Of a stretch of DNA of 64,000 bases, positions 17,613 through 26,145 are shown piece after piece. The notes beneath the pieces are model-generated. The model worked only from the letters and a program-made list of their open reading frames with translations. It did no database searches and was not told the DNA's origin. The stretch comes from Paenibacillus sp. FSL R5-0912 (GTDB lineage: Bacteria > Bacillota > Bacilli > Paenibacillales > Paenibacillaceae), in assembly GCF_000758605.1 (NCBI RefSeq), contig NZ_CP009282.1, forward strand, positions 1,612,001-1,676,000. Reading direction: 5' to 3'. Both the position numbers and the translations under genes were made by a program. The stretch's first letter is position 1; each line of letters starts with the position of its first letter.

Positions 17613-17912
17613 ATGAATATCTTCCTCTCTTATATGGTGATCGCCGGTTCGCGGCGTGTTCACTGCGTTGTCTATGTATGTATTGTACGAATTAATCCCG
17701 CGCAGCAAAACAGCCTGCAGACTGTTCTTTGTTCCCGACCTTAGTCGGGGATGCTGACCGCAATAGGACGGGGGAAGGCCGGGAAAATACGGATTAACCA
17801 GGAAAACACGGATTTTACACAAAGAGGTCCTGTTGTTCATTCGGGGTTAATACTGGAGGATTAAACTGTACTCTAGCGGAGCCTATCATAAACATACGGG
17901 AGGACTGGCCTC

Positions 17913-18542
17913 ATGGGGATTCACAAGTATTTTCGCTCTCTGAACGAACTGGAACGCATTATCCGCTGTCCGGGCAAATTCAAATTCGAGGAGCACAGCG
18001 TAGCGGCCCATTCCTGGAAGGTCGTACAATACGCCAAAACACTGGCTGATATTGAAGAGAAACACGGTGCGGTGATCGACTGGAAGAAGCTGTACGAGAT
18101 TACGAGCAGCCATGATTACGGAGAGATTTTTATCGGGGACATCAAAACGCCGGTGAAGCACTCCTCACTCCAGCTAAGGTCGCTGATTCAGCAGGTTGAG
18201 GAGGGCATGATCGACAACTTCATCAAGGAGCATATCCCGGATGAGTTCAAAAGCACCTTCTACCATCAGCTGCGCGAGGGCAAGGACGAGTCGATTGAAG
18301 GCTTGATTCTGGAGGTTGCCGACAAAATGGATCAGGTATATGAAGCTTTTGCCGAGCTGCAAAGAGGGAACACGGAGAAGGAATTTGTGGTGATGTACCG
18401 CAATGCCCTGATCAAGATCAAGAACATTGAGCTGAGATGTGTGGATTACTTCCTGGCAGAAATTCTGCCGGATATGGTGAATGAAGAAACACTGTCCTCC
18501 ATTGATATTAAAAGAATTACGGAAGAGGCGCTGGCTCTGTAG
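17913..18542 (+). CDS. HD-domain phosphohydrolase (YfbR-like)
   Basis: 209 residues. HD-superfamily metal ligands: H in EEHSVAAHSW, HD in SSHDYGEI (about residues 67-68) and D in VADKMDQVYEAF. This is the YfbR/5'-deoxynucleotidase type arrangement. GGGAGGACTGG precedes the ATG. Likely a soluble nucleotide phosphohydrolase; the specific substrate cannot be read. Ends just before a convergent protease gene. Confidence 0.8.
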   Translation: MGIHKYFRSLNELERIIRCPGKFKFEEHSVAAHSWKVVQYAKTLADIEEKHGAVIDWKKLYEITSSHDYGEIFIGDIKTPVKHSSLQLRSLIQQVEEGMIDNFIKEHIPDEFKSTFYHQLREGKDESIEGLILEVADKMDQVYEAFAELQRGNTEKEFVVMYRNALIKIKNIELRCVDYFLAEILPDMVNEETLSSIDIKRITEEALAL

Positions 18543-18544
18543 AT

Positions 18545-18561
18545 GAGCTGTGGCTCTTTTT
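18545..18561 (+). terminator. Short terminator after the HD-domain gene
   Basis: GAGC-TGTG-GCTC followed by TTTTTT. Only a four-bp stem, but with a clean T-tract directly after the stop codon. Confidence 0.4.
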
Positions 18562-18584
18562 TCATATATACATATAGAAATACG

Positions 18585-19217
18585 TCAGGCCTGAAGGTGC
18601 TTGCTTGCGTAAGCCCGGGCATACAGCACGGCCGATCCGTTAAAAGCGATATGCAGCGGAATCGTCAGCAGGAGGGAGCCAGTCACCTGTGCGAATAACC
18701 CAAAGAAGATCCCTCCGGTAAAAGCAAAGAGCATAAACCTGACGCTCTCGCGGTTCAGCCTGTAATACTGCAAATGGGACACCGCGAACAGCAGCGAGGT
18801 TAGGAGAATAGCCCAGCTTATATCGATGATGGAATTGGAATGCAGCTGACCGAGTGCCGGATGGCGCGCAAGTACGGGTAGGATAAGTCCTCTGAAGGCA
18901 ATCTCTTCAAAGACAGGGAAGGCAAGGACGAAGTTGATTGTATTATAGGTTCCCGCAGGAGAATAGCCGGAGGTTCTTGAGATGATCAGGTTCACAAGCA
19001 GAATGACAAGGAATAACGGAAGCACCTTCATCACTTGCTGTGGAGCGTTGAACGTATAGCTGTTGTTCCAGAGAACACTTACCCCAATCATGGCGGCTCC
19101 CCAATAATAAATGGTAAATCGTGCTTGCTGCTTAGAGACAACTCCCAGTATTCCCTCGAATATCTTGTATGAAAAAGACAGCAGCATAGCAATAGCGAAT
19201 GATTCCAGTAACAGCAT
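18585..19217 (-). CDS. CPBP-family intramembrane metalloprotease
   Basis: 210 residues, about six hydrophobic segments. CPBP/Rce1-type motifs: VFEEIAFRGLILP (EExxxR), AVSHLQYY (His of motif 2) and IPLHIAFNG (motif 3). Membrane-embedded glutamic protease family, often involved in peptide processing or self-immunity; no bacteriocin gene is visible nearby. GGAGGG precedes the ATG. The 300 bases up to the next gene hold nothing else recognisable. Confidence 0.85.
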   Translation of the reverse strand: MLLLESFAIAMLLSFSYKIFEGILGVVSKQQARFTIYYWGAAMIGVSVLWNNSYTFNAPQQVMKVLPLFLVILLVNLIISRTSGYSPAGTYNTINFVLAFPVFEEIAFRGLILPVLARHPALGQLHSNSIIDISWAILLTSLLFAVSHLQYYRLNRESVRFMLFAFTGGIFFGLFAQVTGSLLLTIPLHIAFNGSAVLYARAYASKHLQA

Positions 19218-19515
19218 AAGTGATTACCCTCCGGTGAAAGTGAAAGTGTGTTCAAAACTTCTTCTGATTCTTGCAGCTTTGCAGTTAGAAATCTATTACA
19301 TATATTACAATAATGAAGGAGATGAATGTTACGGCGGGAAGTTCGGATGAAATGCTACGATAAAGGAAAAATAAGAATGGTGCGTTATATTAGACAGCAA
19401 TTTTGTGCTATTTGTGAATCAATTTTACGGTGGAATCAGAGAAGGATAGCCGATACAATGATTCTGTATCCACAATAAAATACAATTCATTCACAAATGG
19501 AGGTTACATTAACTT

Positions 19516-20796
19516 ATGAATCATAGGGAATTTGCCCCTACTCCGCCAATGGGCTGGAACAGCTGGGATTGCTATGGTGCTTCAGTGACAGAGGCGGAGG
19601 TGCGGGGAAATGCCGATTATATGGCCCGCAACCTGAAGGAGTATGGCTGGGAATATATTGTGGTTGATATTCAGTGGTATGAGCCTGGGGCAGTGTCGGA
19701 CCAATACCGTCCTTTTGTCCGTCTGGAGACAGATGGCTATTCCCGGCTGATCCCAGCGGTGAACCGTTTCCCTTCGGCAGAAGGCGGCCTTGGATTTAAG
19801 CCGCTTGCAGATTATGTGCATAGTCTAGGCCTCAAGTTCGGAATTCATATTATGCGTGGTATTCCCCGGCAGGCGGTTCACGACAATACACCTATTAAGG
19901 GAACAGCGGTGACAGCACGCGATATCGCGCATACCTGTTCCTTCTGCGGCTGGAACACGGATATGTATGGTGTGGATGCTTCTAAGGAAGGTGCGCAGGA
20001 ATATTACAATTCTTTATTCGAGCTGTACGCTTCATGGGATGTCGATTACATCAAGGTGGATGACATCGCAGATTCCTGGCTGCATGGCGGCCCGCATCTT
20101 GCTGAGATCGAGCTGATCCGCAAAGCCATTGACCATACTGGCCGCAGTATTGTGCTGAGCCTGTCGCCGGGACCTGCACCTGTGAAGCATGCGGAATTCT
20201 TGGAGAACCACGCGAATGTATGGAGAATGACGGATGATTTCTGGGACCGCTGGCCGCTCCTGCTGGATATGTTCGACCGCTGTTCCACTTGGGAAGGCCG
20301 GCCTAAACCCGGCTGCTGGCCGGATTGTGATATGCTGCCGCTTGGGCGTATTGGAATACGCGGTGTACAGCATGACCGCTGGACAAACTTCACGAAGGAC
20401 GAGCAAGTAACGATGATGACATTATGGACCCTTTTCCGTTCGCCGCTGATGTTCGGAGGCGAGATGCGTGACAACGATGAATGGACACTGTCACTACTGA
20501 CTAACCAGGATGTACTGAATATGCACCGCCACAGCTGTAATGCCCGCCAGATCAGCCGTACCGGTGATAGGGTAGTGTGGTTAGCCGAAGGACCTGAAGG
20601 AGAGCGGTTCGTAGCCTTATTCAACACAGGGGAGTCACTGGCGGAGGTATCCATATCTATTGCCGATTTGGGAATAGAGGGCAGGGTTAACGCCAAGGAA
20701 CTATGGACCGGGAAGCAGACAGGTCCGCTCGAAGATACGCTGAGTTCAGCTATTCCGCCGCATGGAGCAGCGTTGTTCAGAGTTTCGGCGAGGTGA
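19516..20796 (+). CDS. GH27 alpha-galactosidase
   Basis: 426 residues, cytoplasmic (no signal peptide). Clan GH-D features: PPMGWNSWDCYG at the N-terminus, VVDIQWYEPG, the nucleophile region DVDYIKVDDIADSW, and MLPLGRIGIRG plus a C-terminal beta domain (LWTGKQTGPLEDTLSSAIPPHGAALFRV). Hydrolyses terminal alpha-galactose; some GH27 members act on beta-L-arabinopyranose instead. GGAGG lies 14 bases upstream, longer than usual. Monocistronic. Confidence 0.88.
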   Translation: MNHREFAPTPPMGWNSWDCYGASVTEAEVRGNADYMARNLKEYGWEYIVVDIQWYEPGAVSDQYRPFVRLETDGYSRLIPAVNRFPSAEGGLGFKPLADYVHSLGLKFGIHIMRGIPRQAVHDNTPIKGTAVTARDIAHTCSFCGWNTDMYGVDASKEGAQEYYNSLFELYASWDVDYIKVDDIADSWLHGGPHLAEIELIRKAIDHTGRSIVLSLSPGPAPVKHAEFLENHANVWRMTDDFWDRWPLLLDMFDRCSTWEGRPKPGCWPDCDMLPLGRIGIRGVQHDRWTNFTKDEQVTMMTLWTLFRSPLMFGGEMRDNDEWTLSLLTNQDVLNMHRHSCNARQISRTGDRVVWLAEGPEGERFVALFNTGESLAEVSISIADLGIEGRVNAKELWTGKQTGPLEDTLSSAIPPHGAALFRVSAR

Positions 20797-20899
20797 GATA
20801 TACCTCGATAATATAGCGACAGTGACATATAAAAGTAGAAGCAGTACATTAGCATTATAGCTGACGTCCTGCTTCTATATCTGTCCTGCCGCAGCAACT

Positions 20900-21595
20900 T
20901 TACACTTGAAAACGGTACCCCGCTCCCCATACAGTCTGAATATACTTCGGATTGCCGGGGTCCTGTTCGATCTTGTCGCGCAGCCTGTTGATATGAACAG
21001 CTACTGTGGCATTATCCCCCATGGCATCGAAGCCCCATATGCGCTCATACAAGGAATCTCTGCTGAACACGATGTCAGCATGGATAGCCAGGAAATGCAG
21101 AAGGTCGAATTCCTTTTTCTTCAACTCCAGCTCCCGGCCATGAAGATAGGCTCTGTGAGATAAGGTGTGGATCACGAATGGACCGATTTCGATGCTGCTG
21201 CTCTGGGCTGTCAACCCGTTCCCGCCTTTGAGGCGCGAATATTGAGCTAAATTGGATTTGACCCGGGCCACCAGCTCACTTGGTGAAAAGGGCTTGACGA
21301 TATAATCATCCGCGCCTAGCCCAAGCCCGCGGATTTTATCGATATCCTCCTGCTTGGCAGTAACCATAAGGATAGGAATATCCAATTGGCCTCTGAGCTT
21401 GCGGCAAACCGAGAAGCCATCTTCCCCAGGCAGCATCAGATCGAGCAGAATAAGCTGGAATTGTCCTGAGAGTGCCAGCTCGATCCCGGTGATCCCGTCT
21501 TCCGCGACCTCCACGGAGAATTGATTAATTTCCAGGTAGTCACGCTCAATGGATGCGATCGCACTGTCATCTTCAATGATTAATATTTTTGTCAT
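20900..21595 (-). CDS. OmpR-family response regulator
   Basis: 231 residues. Receiver domain with acidic pocket ED(8-10), phospho-acceptor D52 in LILLDLMLPGEDG and the conserved K in DDYIVKPFSP; C-terminal winged helix (RAYLHGRELELKKKEFDLLHFL, RDSLYERIWGF, HINRLRDKIE). The start at 21595 follows AAGGGG and lies inside the end of the sensor kinase gene (23-base overlap), so the pair is coupled. Probably controls the efflux operon upstream of it. Confidence 0.92.
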   Translation of the reverse strand: MTKILIIEDDSAIASIERDYLEINQFSVEVAEDGITGIELALSGQFQLILLDLMLPGEDGFSVCRKLRGQLDIPILMVTAKQEDIDKIRGLGLGADDYIVKPFSPSELVARVKSNLAQYSRLKGGNGLTAQSSSIEIGPFVIHTLSHRAYLHGRELELKKKEFDLLHFLAIHADIVFSRDSLYERIWGFDAMGDNATVAVHINRLRDKIEQDPGNPKYIQTVWGAGYRFQV

Positions 21596-23033
21596 AGTTA
21601 GCCCCTTTATCCAGCACTGGCAATTGGATGATGATGCACAAGCCTCCTTCAAGAGAGGGTTTAGCGTGAATACTGCCGCCCATCCGGCTGACTGCTTTTG
21701 CGGTTATTGCAAGCCCTAATCCACTGCCCTTGGTAGGGTTGTTGCGCGAAGGATCGCTGCGGTAGAACACATCAAACAGCTTATCAAGCGCATTCTCCGG
21801 CACGCCGGGTCCATTATCCTCCAGGTAGATAAACATGTCACTTCCCTTAACTTCGGTACGAATAGTTACTTGAACACGCTCTTTCATTTTATATTTCCAG
21901 CTATTCTCCAGGATATTGAAGAAGATACTGCTCAGCTGCGCCGGATCGGCAAAGATATGCACATCTTGAGCCAGAGCAGCAATGATTACATCCAGCCCTT
22001 TCTCTCTATATTCTTCGGCAGTAGCTTTAATTAAGGAGAGAAGCTCTTGATTGACTTCCAGGACCTCCGGTTCATAAGGATAATCCCCCAGATCCATTTT
22101 GGAGAAAAGAAAGATTTTACCCACCATCCGGTCAATATCCTCAGCTTTAGTCTTGATCATGTGAATATATTTCTTCTGGGATTCAGGGGTTGTGGCCACA
22201 CCATCCAGCAGACCCTCTGAATACGCCCGGACCGAGGTCAGCGGAGAACGGAGATCATGCGAGATACCGGCAAGCAGCTCCCTGCGGCTCTCATCCTGCT
22301 TCTGAATCAGCCGCTGAGACTCCTTAAGGCGTAGGGCCATGTCATTAAAATCTTCACAAACGGGAGCGAATTCATCCTTATTCTCGTAGTGAATTCTAAC
22401 ATCGAGATTGCCGTCCCTGATCTGATGAACTCCCTCTGCCAAAGTATCCAGGGGCTGCTTGATCCGTTTGAATACAAACCGGGTTAGAAATTGATTCGTC
22501 AAAATAATAGTGGCGATGATCCCCAGGGTGATCACAATAATGAAGGTAACCATAGCTGGAGTGACCTTCCCGTTATCGTAGTTGGTTGCCGTGCTGAAAA
22601 TGCAAACGGTATATGCTCTGCCGCCAACCCGCAGTTGTTCTGCATAGACCTCCTGGTCCTTGACGGAAGCAAAACCCTCTCCATCCATGGCCCAAATCGC
22701 CTGCAGCAGCTTGTCTGTCTGCCCGCCCTCAAGGAGGCCAAAGCTGAACAGACTTTTCGTTGAGGAATAAATAACGAGACTCAACCCGTCTCTCTGCAAT
22801 ATATCTTCGATCTTACGTGTGGTTTGTTCCTGATTCCCGTCTCTGCTGTCCTCAAGCAGCTTCGTGGACAGCTGAATCAAATCATCGTATCCGGTATAGA
22901 ACGGGCCTTGCTTATCCTGCTTCGATACTTGAAAAAGAAGTGCCACACCAACAAAAGCAATGATCAGGGAAATACATACCGGTATTACAATCATAAGGAT
23001 ATTTGAGATGAACAAGCGCCGCTTAATGGTCAT
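21573..23033 (-). CDS. Membrane sensor histidine kinase
   Basis: 486 residues from the ATG at 23033 (GGAAGG eight bases upstream); an alternative ATG at 23081 adds 16 residues. Two transmembrane segments (about 10-34 and 165-190) flank a roughly 130-residue extracellular sensor, then HAMP, HisKA (ISHDLRSPLTSVRAYSEGL, phospho-His) and HATPase (NILENSWKYK, DNGPGVPENAL, GSGLGLAIT). Lies 69 bases downstream of the permease gene, presumably within the same transcript, so it likely senses the compound or envelope damage handled by the efflux system. Confidence 0.9.
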   Translation of the reverse strand: MTIKRRLFISNILMIVIPVCISLIIAFVGVALLFQVSKQDKQGPFYTGYDDLIQLSTKLLEDSRDGNQEQTTRKIEDILQRDGLSLVIYSSTKSLFSFGLLEGGQTDKLLQAIWAMDGEGFASVKDQEVYAEQLRVGGRAYTVCIFSTATNYDNGKVTPAMVTFIIVITLGIIATIILTNQFLTRFVFKRIKQPLDTLAEGVHQIRDGNLDVRIHYENKDEFAPVCEDFNDMALRLKESQRLIQKQDESRRELLAGISHDLRSPLTSVRAYSEGLLDGVATTPESQKKYIHMIKTKAEDIDRMVGKIFLFSKMDLGDYPYEPEVLEVNQELLSLIKATAEEYREKGLDVIIAALAQDVHIFADPAQLSSIFFNILENSWKYKMKERVQVTIRTEVKGSDMFIYLEDNGPGVPENALDKLFDVFYRSDPSRNNPTKGSGLGLAITAKAVSRMGGSIHAKPSLEGGLCIIIQLPVLDKGANYDKNINH

Positions 23034-23102
23034 ACCCGGTTCCTTCCTGTCGACATTTTCTCGTATATTTAATGCAATCATAACATCCTTGCAGCAGGGC
23101 TG

Positions 23103-24275
23103 CTAATCTGTACGCAAGGCGTAGATGGGCCGGAGTCTTGCCGCTTTGTTGGCGGGCATGATGCCGAAGAACACACCGATAAAAAGTGAGAATATAAACG
23201 AAATCGTCACCATGTTCCAGGCATAACCTACCTGCAAGGCTGTCAATTGGCCGACAAGCCAGGTTAGCCCTAATCCCACTCCAATGCCGATGATTCCGCC
23301 CAAGGTGCTAAGCACAACCGACTCAATGATGAATTGCAGCAGAACATCTATCTTTTTGGCGCCAATCGCTTTGCGTATGCCGATTTCGCGGGTGCGTTCG
23401 TTCACCGAAATAATCATAATGTTCATAATTCCGATTCCGCCGACGAAGAGGGAAATCCCGGCAATCCCGGCGAGGGCCATGGACAGGGTGCCGGAGGTCT
23501 TCTTCAAGGTGTCCAGCATCTGCTTGGAATCGAAGATGCTGTAGGCATCCTTGGCGTGCAGAAACTTTTTGTCCAGAATCTGTGAGACGGCTGCTTTAAC
23601 AGGCGCTACGTCAGTTTCACTCAAGGCGGTTATGGCAAAAGTCTGAATGCCCTTGCTCTGCAATAGCCGCTCGGAAGAAGCCAAGGGGATCAGGATTTTC
23701 TTATCATTTGATCCGCTGAGTGAGGAGCCTTTCGCCTGCAGCAAGCCTACAATTTTGAAGGTTGTGCCGTTCAGCTGGAGTTCATGGCCAACCGGGTTTT
23801 CAGCACCAAACAGCTTTTTAGCGGTTTCTGTACCGATTAGAGCAGTCTTCTGCCGGTACTCGTTGTCGATATCAAGCAGGAACCGGCCGGACTGAACATG
23901 AAAGTTCTGCACCTTCTCGTAACTCGGGGTGATGCCTTCGAGCGAGACGGTGGTATGGACCGAAAGGTACTTGGCGGTTACATTGCTGCTGATCGTAGGC
24001 GAAACCTGGTCTACACCAGGCAATTTGCCGAAAGCTGCGACTTCCTCATTCGTGAGGGAGGTGACTGTTCCGCGTCCGGCGATCATTACCGTTAACTGGT
24101 TGGTGCCCAAATCACTGAACTGACTGGTGATCTGGCCCGTGACACCCTGTCCAACCGAGACAAGCAGGATGACCGAGGATACCCCGATGATAATACCCAG
24201 CATGGTGAGGAAGGAACGAACCTTGTTGCCGACGATGCTCATCAGCGCCATTCGTATACTCTGAAAAAGAATCAT
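23103..24275 (-). CDS. MacB/YknZ-type ABC transporter permease
   Basis: 390 residues. An N-terminal transmembrane helix (about 20-42, LTMLGIIIGVSSVILLVSVG), a large extracytoplasmic MacB-PCD domain (about 50-250), then three transmembrane helices within the FtsX domain (SVNERTREIGIRKAIGAKKIDVLLQF is diagnostic). In Gram-positives such permeases work by mechanotransmission with a MacA/YknX-like adaptor to expel peptides. Start overlaps the ATPase stop by four bases. Confidence 0.9.
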   Translation of the reverse strand: MILFQSIRMALMSIVGNKVRSFLTMLGIIIGVSSVILLVSVGQGVTGQITSQFSDLGTNQLTVMIAGRGTVTSLTNEEVAAFGKLPGVDQVSPTISSNVTAKYLSVHTTVSLEGITPSYEKVQNFHVQSGRFLLDIDNEYRQKTALIGTETAKKLFGAENPVGHELQLNGTTFKIVGLLQAKGSSLSGSNDKKILIPLASSERLLQSKGIQTFAITALSETDVAPVKAAVSQILDKKFLHAKDAYSIFDSKQMLDTLKKTSGTLSMALAGIAGISLFVGGIGIMNIMIISVNERTREIGIRKAIGAKKIDVLLQFIIESVVLSTLGGIIGIGVGLGLTWLVGQLTALQVGYAWNMVTISFIFSLFIGVFFGIMPANKAARLRPIYALRTD

Positions 24276-24967
24276 TGGTCATTTCTCCGATCTTCCACCA
24301 GACATCCATCTTGAATCCGGATCACCCGCTTCGCTTGTTCAGCAATCTCCAGATCATGAGTAATTACAATAATGGTATGCCCCTGTTCATTCAGCATTTT
24401 GATCATTTGCATGACCTCTTGTCCTGTCTTGGAATCCAGTGCCCCGGTAGGCTCATCGGCAAGCAGAATGGGGGGATTGCCGGCCAGTGCTCTGGCGATG
24501 GCGACTCTCTGCTGCTGGCCTCCCGACAGCTCACTGGGACGATGATGCATCCGGTCCTGAAGGCCCACCTTCTCAAGAGCTGCAGCGGCCAGCTGTCTTC
24601 GCTCACGGTGAGACAAGCCCCGGTAGACAAGCGGCAGTTCGACATTTTCGATAGCGGATAATTTCGGAAGCAGGTTGAAGTTCTGGAAGATGAAGCCTAT
24701 TTTCTCGTTACGGATTTGCGCCAGACGGTTATCGGATAATCGCCTGACGTCTTGACCGTCCAGCAGATAGCTTCCTTCATTGGGAATATCCAGGCAGCCT
24801 ATCATGTTCATCAGAGTTGATTTTCCTGATCCAGAAGGGCCTATGATGGCAACGAACTCGCCGTGATGGATAACAAAAGAGAGGCCTTTGAGTACCGTCA
24901 TCTGTTCCTTGGCCATCATATATCCGTGGACCATATGCTCAATCCGGATCAGGGGTTCTGCAGTCAT
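24272..24967 (-). CDS. MacB/LolD-type ABC transporter ATP-binding protein (YknY-like)
   Basis: 231 residues; Walker [22 protein letters not shown], signature LSGGQQQR, Walker [12 protein letters not shown], switch His in VITHDLEIA. The [12 protein letters not shown] block is that of the LolD/MacB/FtsE group. Overlaps both neighbours by four bases. Confidence 0.92.
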   Translation of the reverse strand: MTAEPLIRIEHMVHGYMMAKEQMTVLKGLSFVIHHGEFVAIIGPSGSGKSTLMNMIGCLDIPNEGSYLLDGQDVRRLSDNRLAQIRNEKIGFIFQNFNLLPKLSAIENVELPLVYRGLSHRERRQLAAAALEKVGLQDRMHHRPSELSGGQQQRVAIARALAGNPPILLADEPTGALDSKTGQEVMQMIKMLNEQGHTIIVITHDLEIAEQAKRVIRIQDGCLVEDRRNDQ

Positions 24968-26145
24968 TGGACACCGCCTTCAGCGCTGCCGCTGTTGTCG
25001 AAGCCGCCTTCATCTCCGCCACCCATGTCGAACAGGCCCGGGGCCGCAGGAGCGGCAGTGCTGGCAGCCACGATTGTTGGAACAATCACCTGTTCTCCTA
25101 CGCTCAGACCACTGGCAATTTCAATCCGGCTTTCATCGTGTATACCTACAATAACAGCCTTTGTCTGTATTGGAGGCGGAGTGGCGGAGCTGCCCTTGGC
25201 GGAAGGGGTCTGCTCCGGCTTCTGCTCTTGCACCTGAACGTAATATTTGCCATCCTTTTGCGTCACGGACTCGATGGGAAGGAGGAGAATGTTGTTCTTC
25301 TCCTCAATCGTAATCAGCCCTTGTGCCGACATGCCCGTTCTGGCTCCGTTAGAGTCAGCGAGCAGAAGAGTCACTTCAAAGACGGAGACGCCGCCCGTCA
25401 CCGTTCCCTCGTCAGCAATTCGCGTGACTTTGCCCGGATAGGCTGTAGTGGGCAAGGCATCCATTCTAAGGGTCGCCGGCATGCCCAGCTTAATCTTGGG
25501 AATATCCAGTTCATCAATCTTGATAGTAACGCTCAGATTCTTGTAGTCGGTAATGGAGAATACTTCGGCTCCGTCCGTGACCATCCCGCCTGAGGAGGCG
25601 CTGATCTTAGTGACTGTTCCGTCCATAGGTGCCTTAATGGAAGCGGGAGGGATGTGATCCTTCTTCAGTGCTTCAAGCTCGGTCAGTGTCGCCGTAATCG
25701 TATCCTTAGTTCTTTCAATAGCAAGCTTCGCCGCATCGACTTCGGATAGGATAGCACCGTCCATGATGAGCTTCTTATACTGATCCTGTTTTTCCTGCAG
25801 ATCATTTTGCGACTGTCTGAGCGTATTTTCCTGTATTCTCACGTTGCTGGCTACATTGGCTCCCTCATAGGTCAGCAGAACCTGGCCCTTTTTTACCTGT
25901 TCATTTTCCTGAACCGATACCCGGGCTACATTCCCCGAGTCCTTAGCATAGACAATTTTTGTATTCGTGGCTTTCACAGTGCCGGAGCCTTTCACGGTGA
26001 CGGAGAGATCGCCCTTTGTCACCGCAGTTGTTTGAACAGCGGGATGATTTCCTTGCGTGCTCTTGTCCGGCCACAAGCTAAAGGCTATGATTCCTGCGGT
26101 CACAATTATTGCGGCTGATAGCCAGACTGTTTTTTTGATGTTCAT
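24964..26145 (-). CDS. MacA/YknX-like efflux adaptor (HlyD family)
   Basis: 393 residues. One N-terminal membrane anchor (about 8-25), then lipoyl/barrel-sandwich halves (VTVKGSGTVKATNTKIVYAK, then APMDGTVTKISASSGG) split by an alpha-helical hairpin (about 100-160), a beta-barrel (LDIPKIKLGMPATLRMDALP) and a C-terminal permuted domain. The tail is Gly/Asp-rich (DMGGGDEGGFDNSGSAEGG). Expected to sit outside the membrane on the MacB-like permease. Overlaps the large secreted protein gene and the ATPase gene by four bases each. Confidence 0.88.
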   Translation of the reverse strand: MNIKKTVWLSAAIIVTAGIIAFSLWPDKSTQGNHPAVQTTAVTKGDLSVTVKGSGTVKATNTKIVYAKDSGNVARVSVQENEQVKKGQVLLTYEGANVASNVRIQENTLRQSQNDLQEKQDQYKKLIMDGAILSEVDAAKLAIERTKDTITATLTELEALKKDHIPPASIKAPMDGTVTKISASSGGMVTDGAEVFSITDYKNLSVTIKIDELDIPKIKLGMPATLRMDALPTTAYPGKVTRIADEGTVTGGVSVFEVTLLLADSNGARTGMSAQGLITIEEKNNILLLPIESVTQKDGKYYVQVQEQKPEQTPSAKGSSATPPPIQTKAVIVGIHDESRIEIASGLSVGEQVIVPTIVAASTAAPAAPGLFDMGGGDEGGFDNSGSAEGGVQ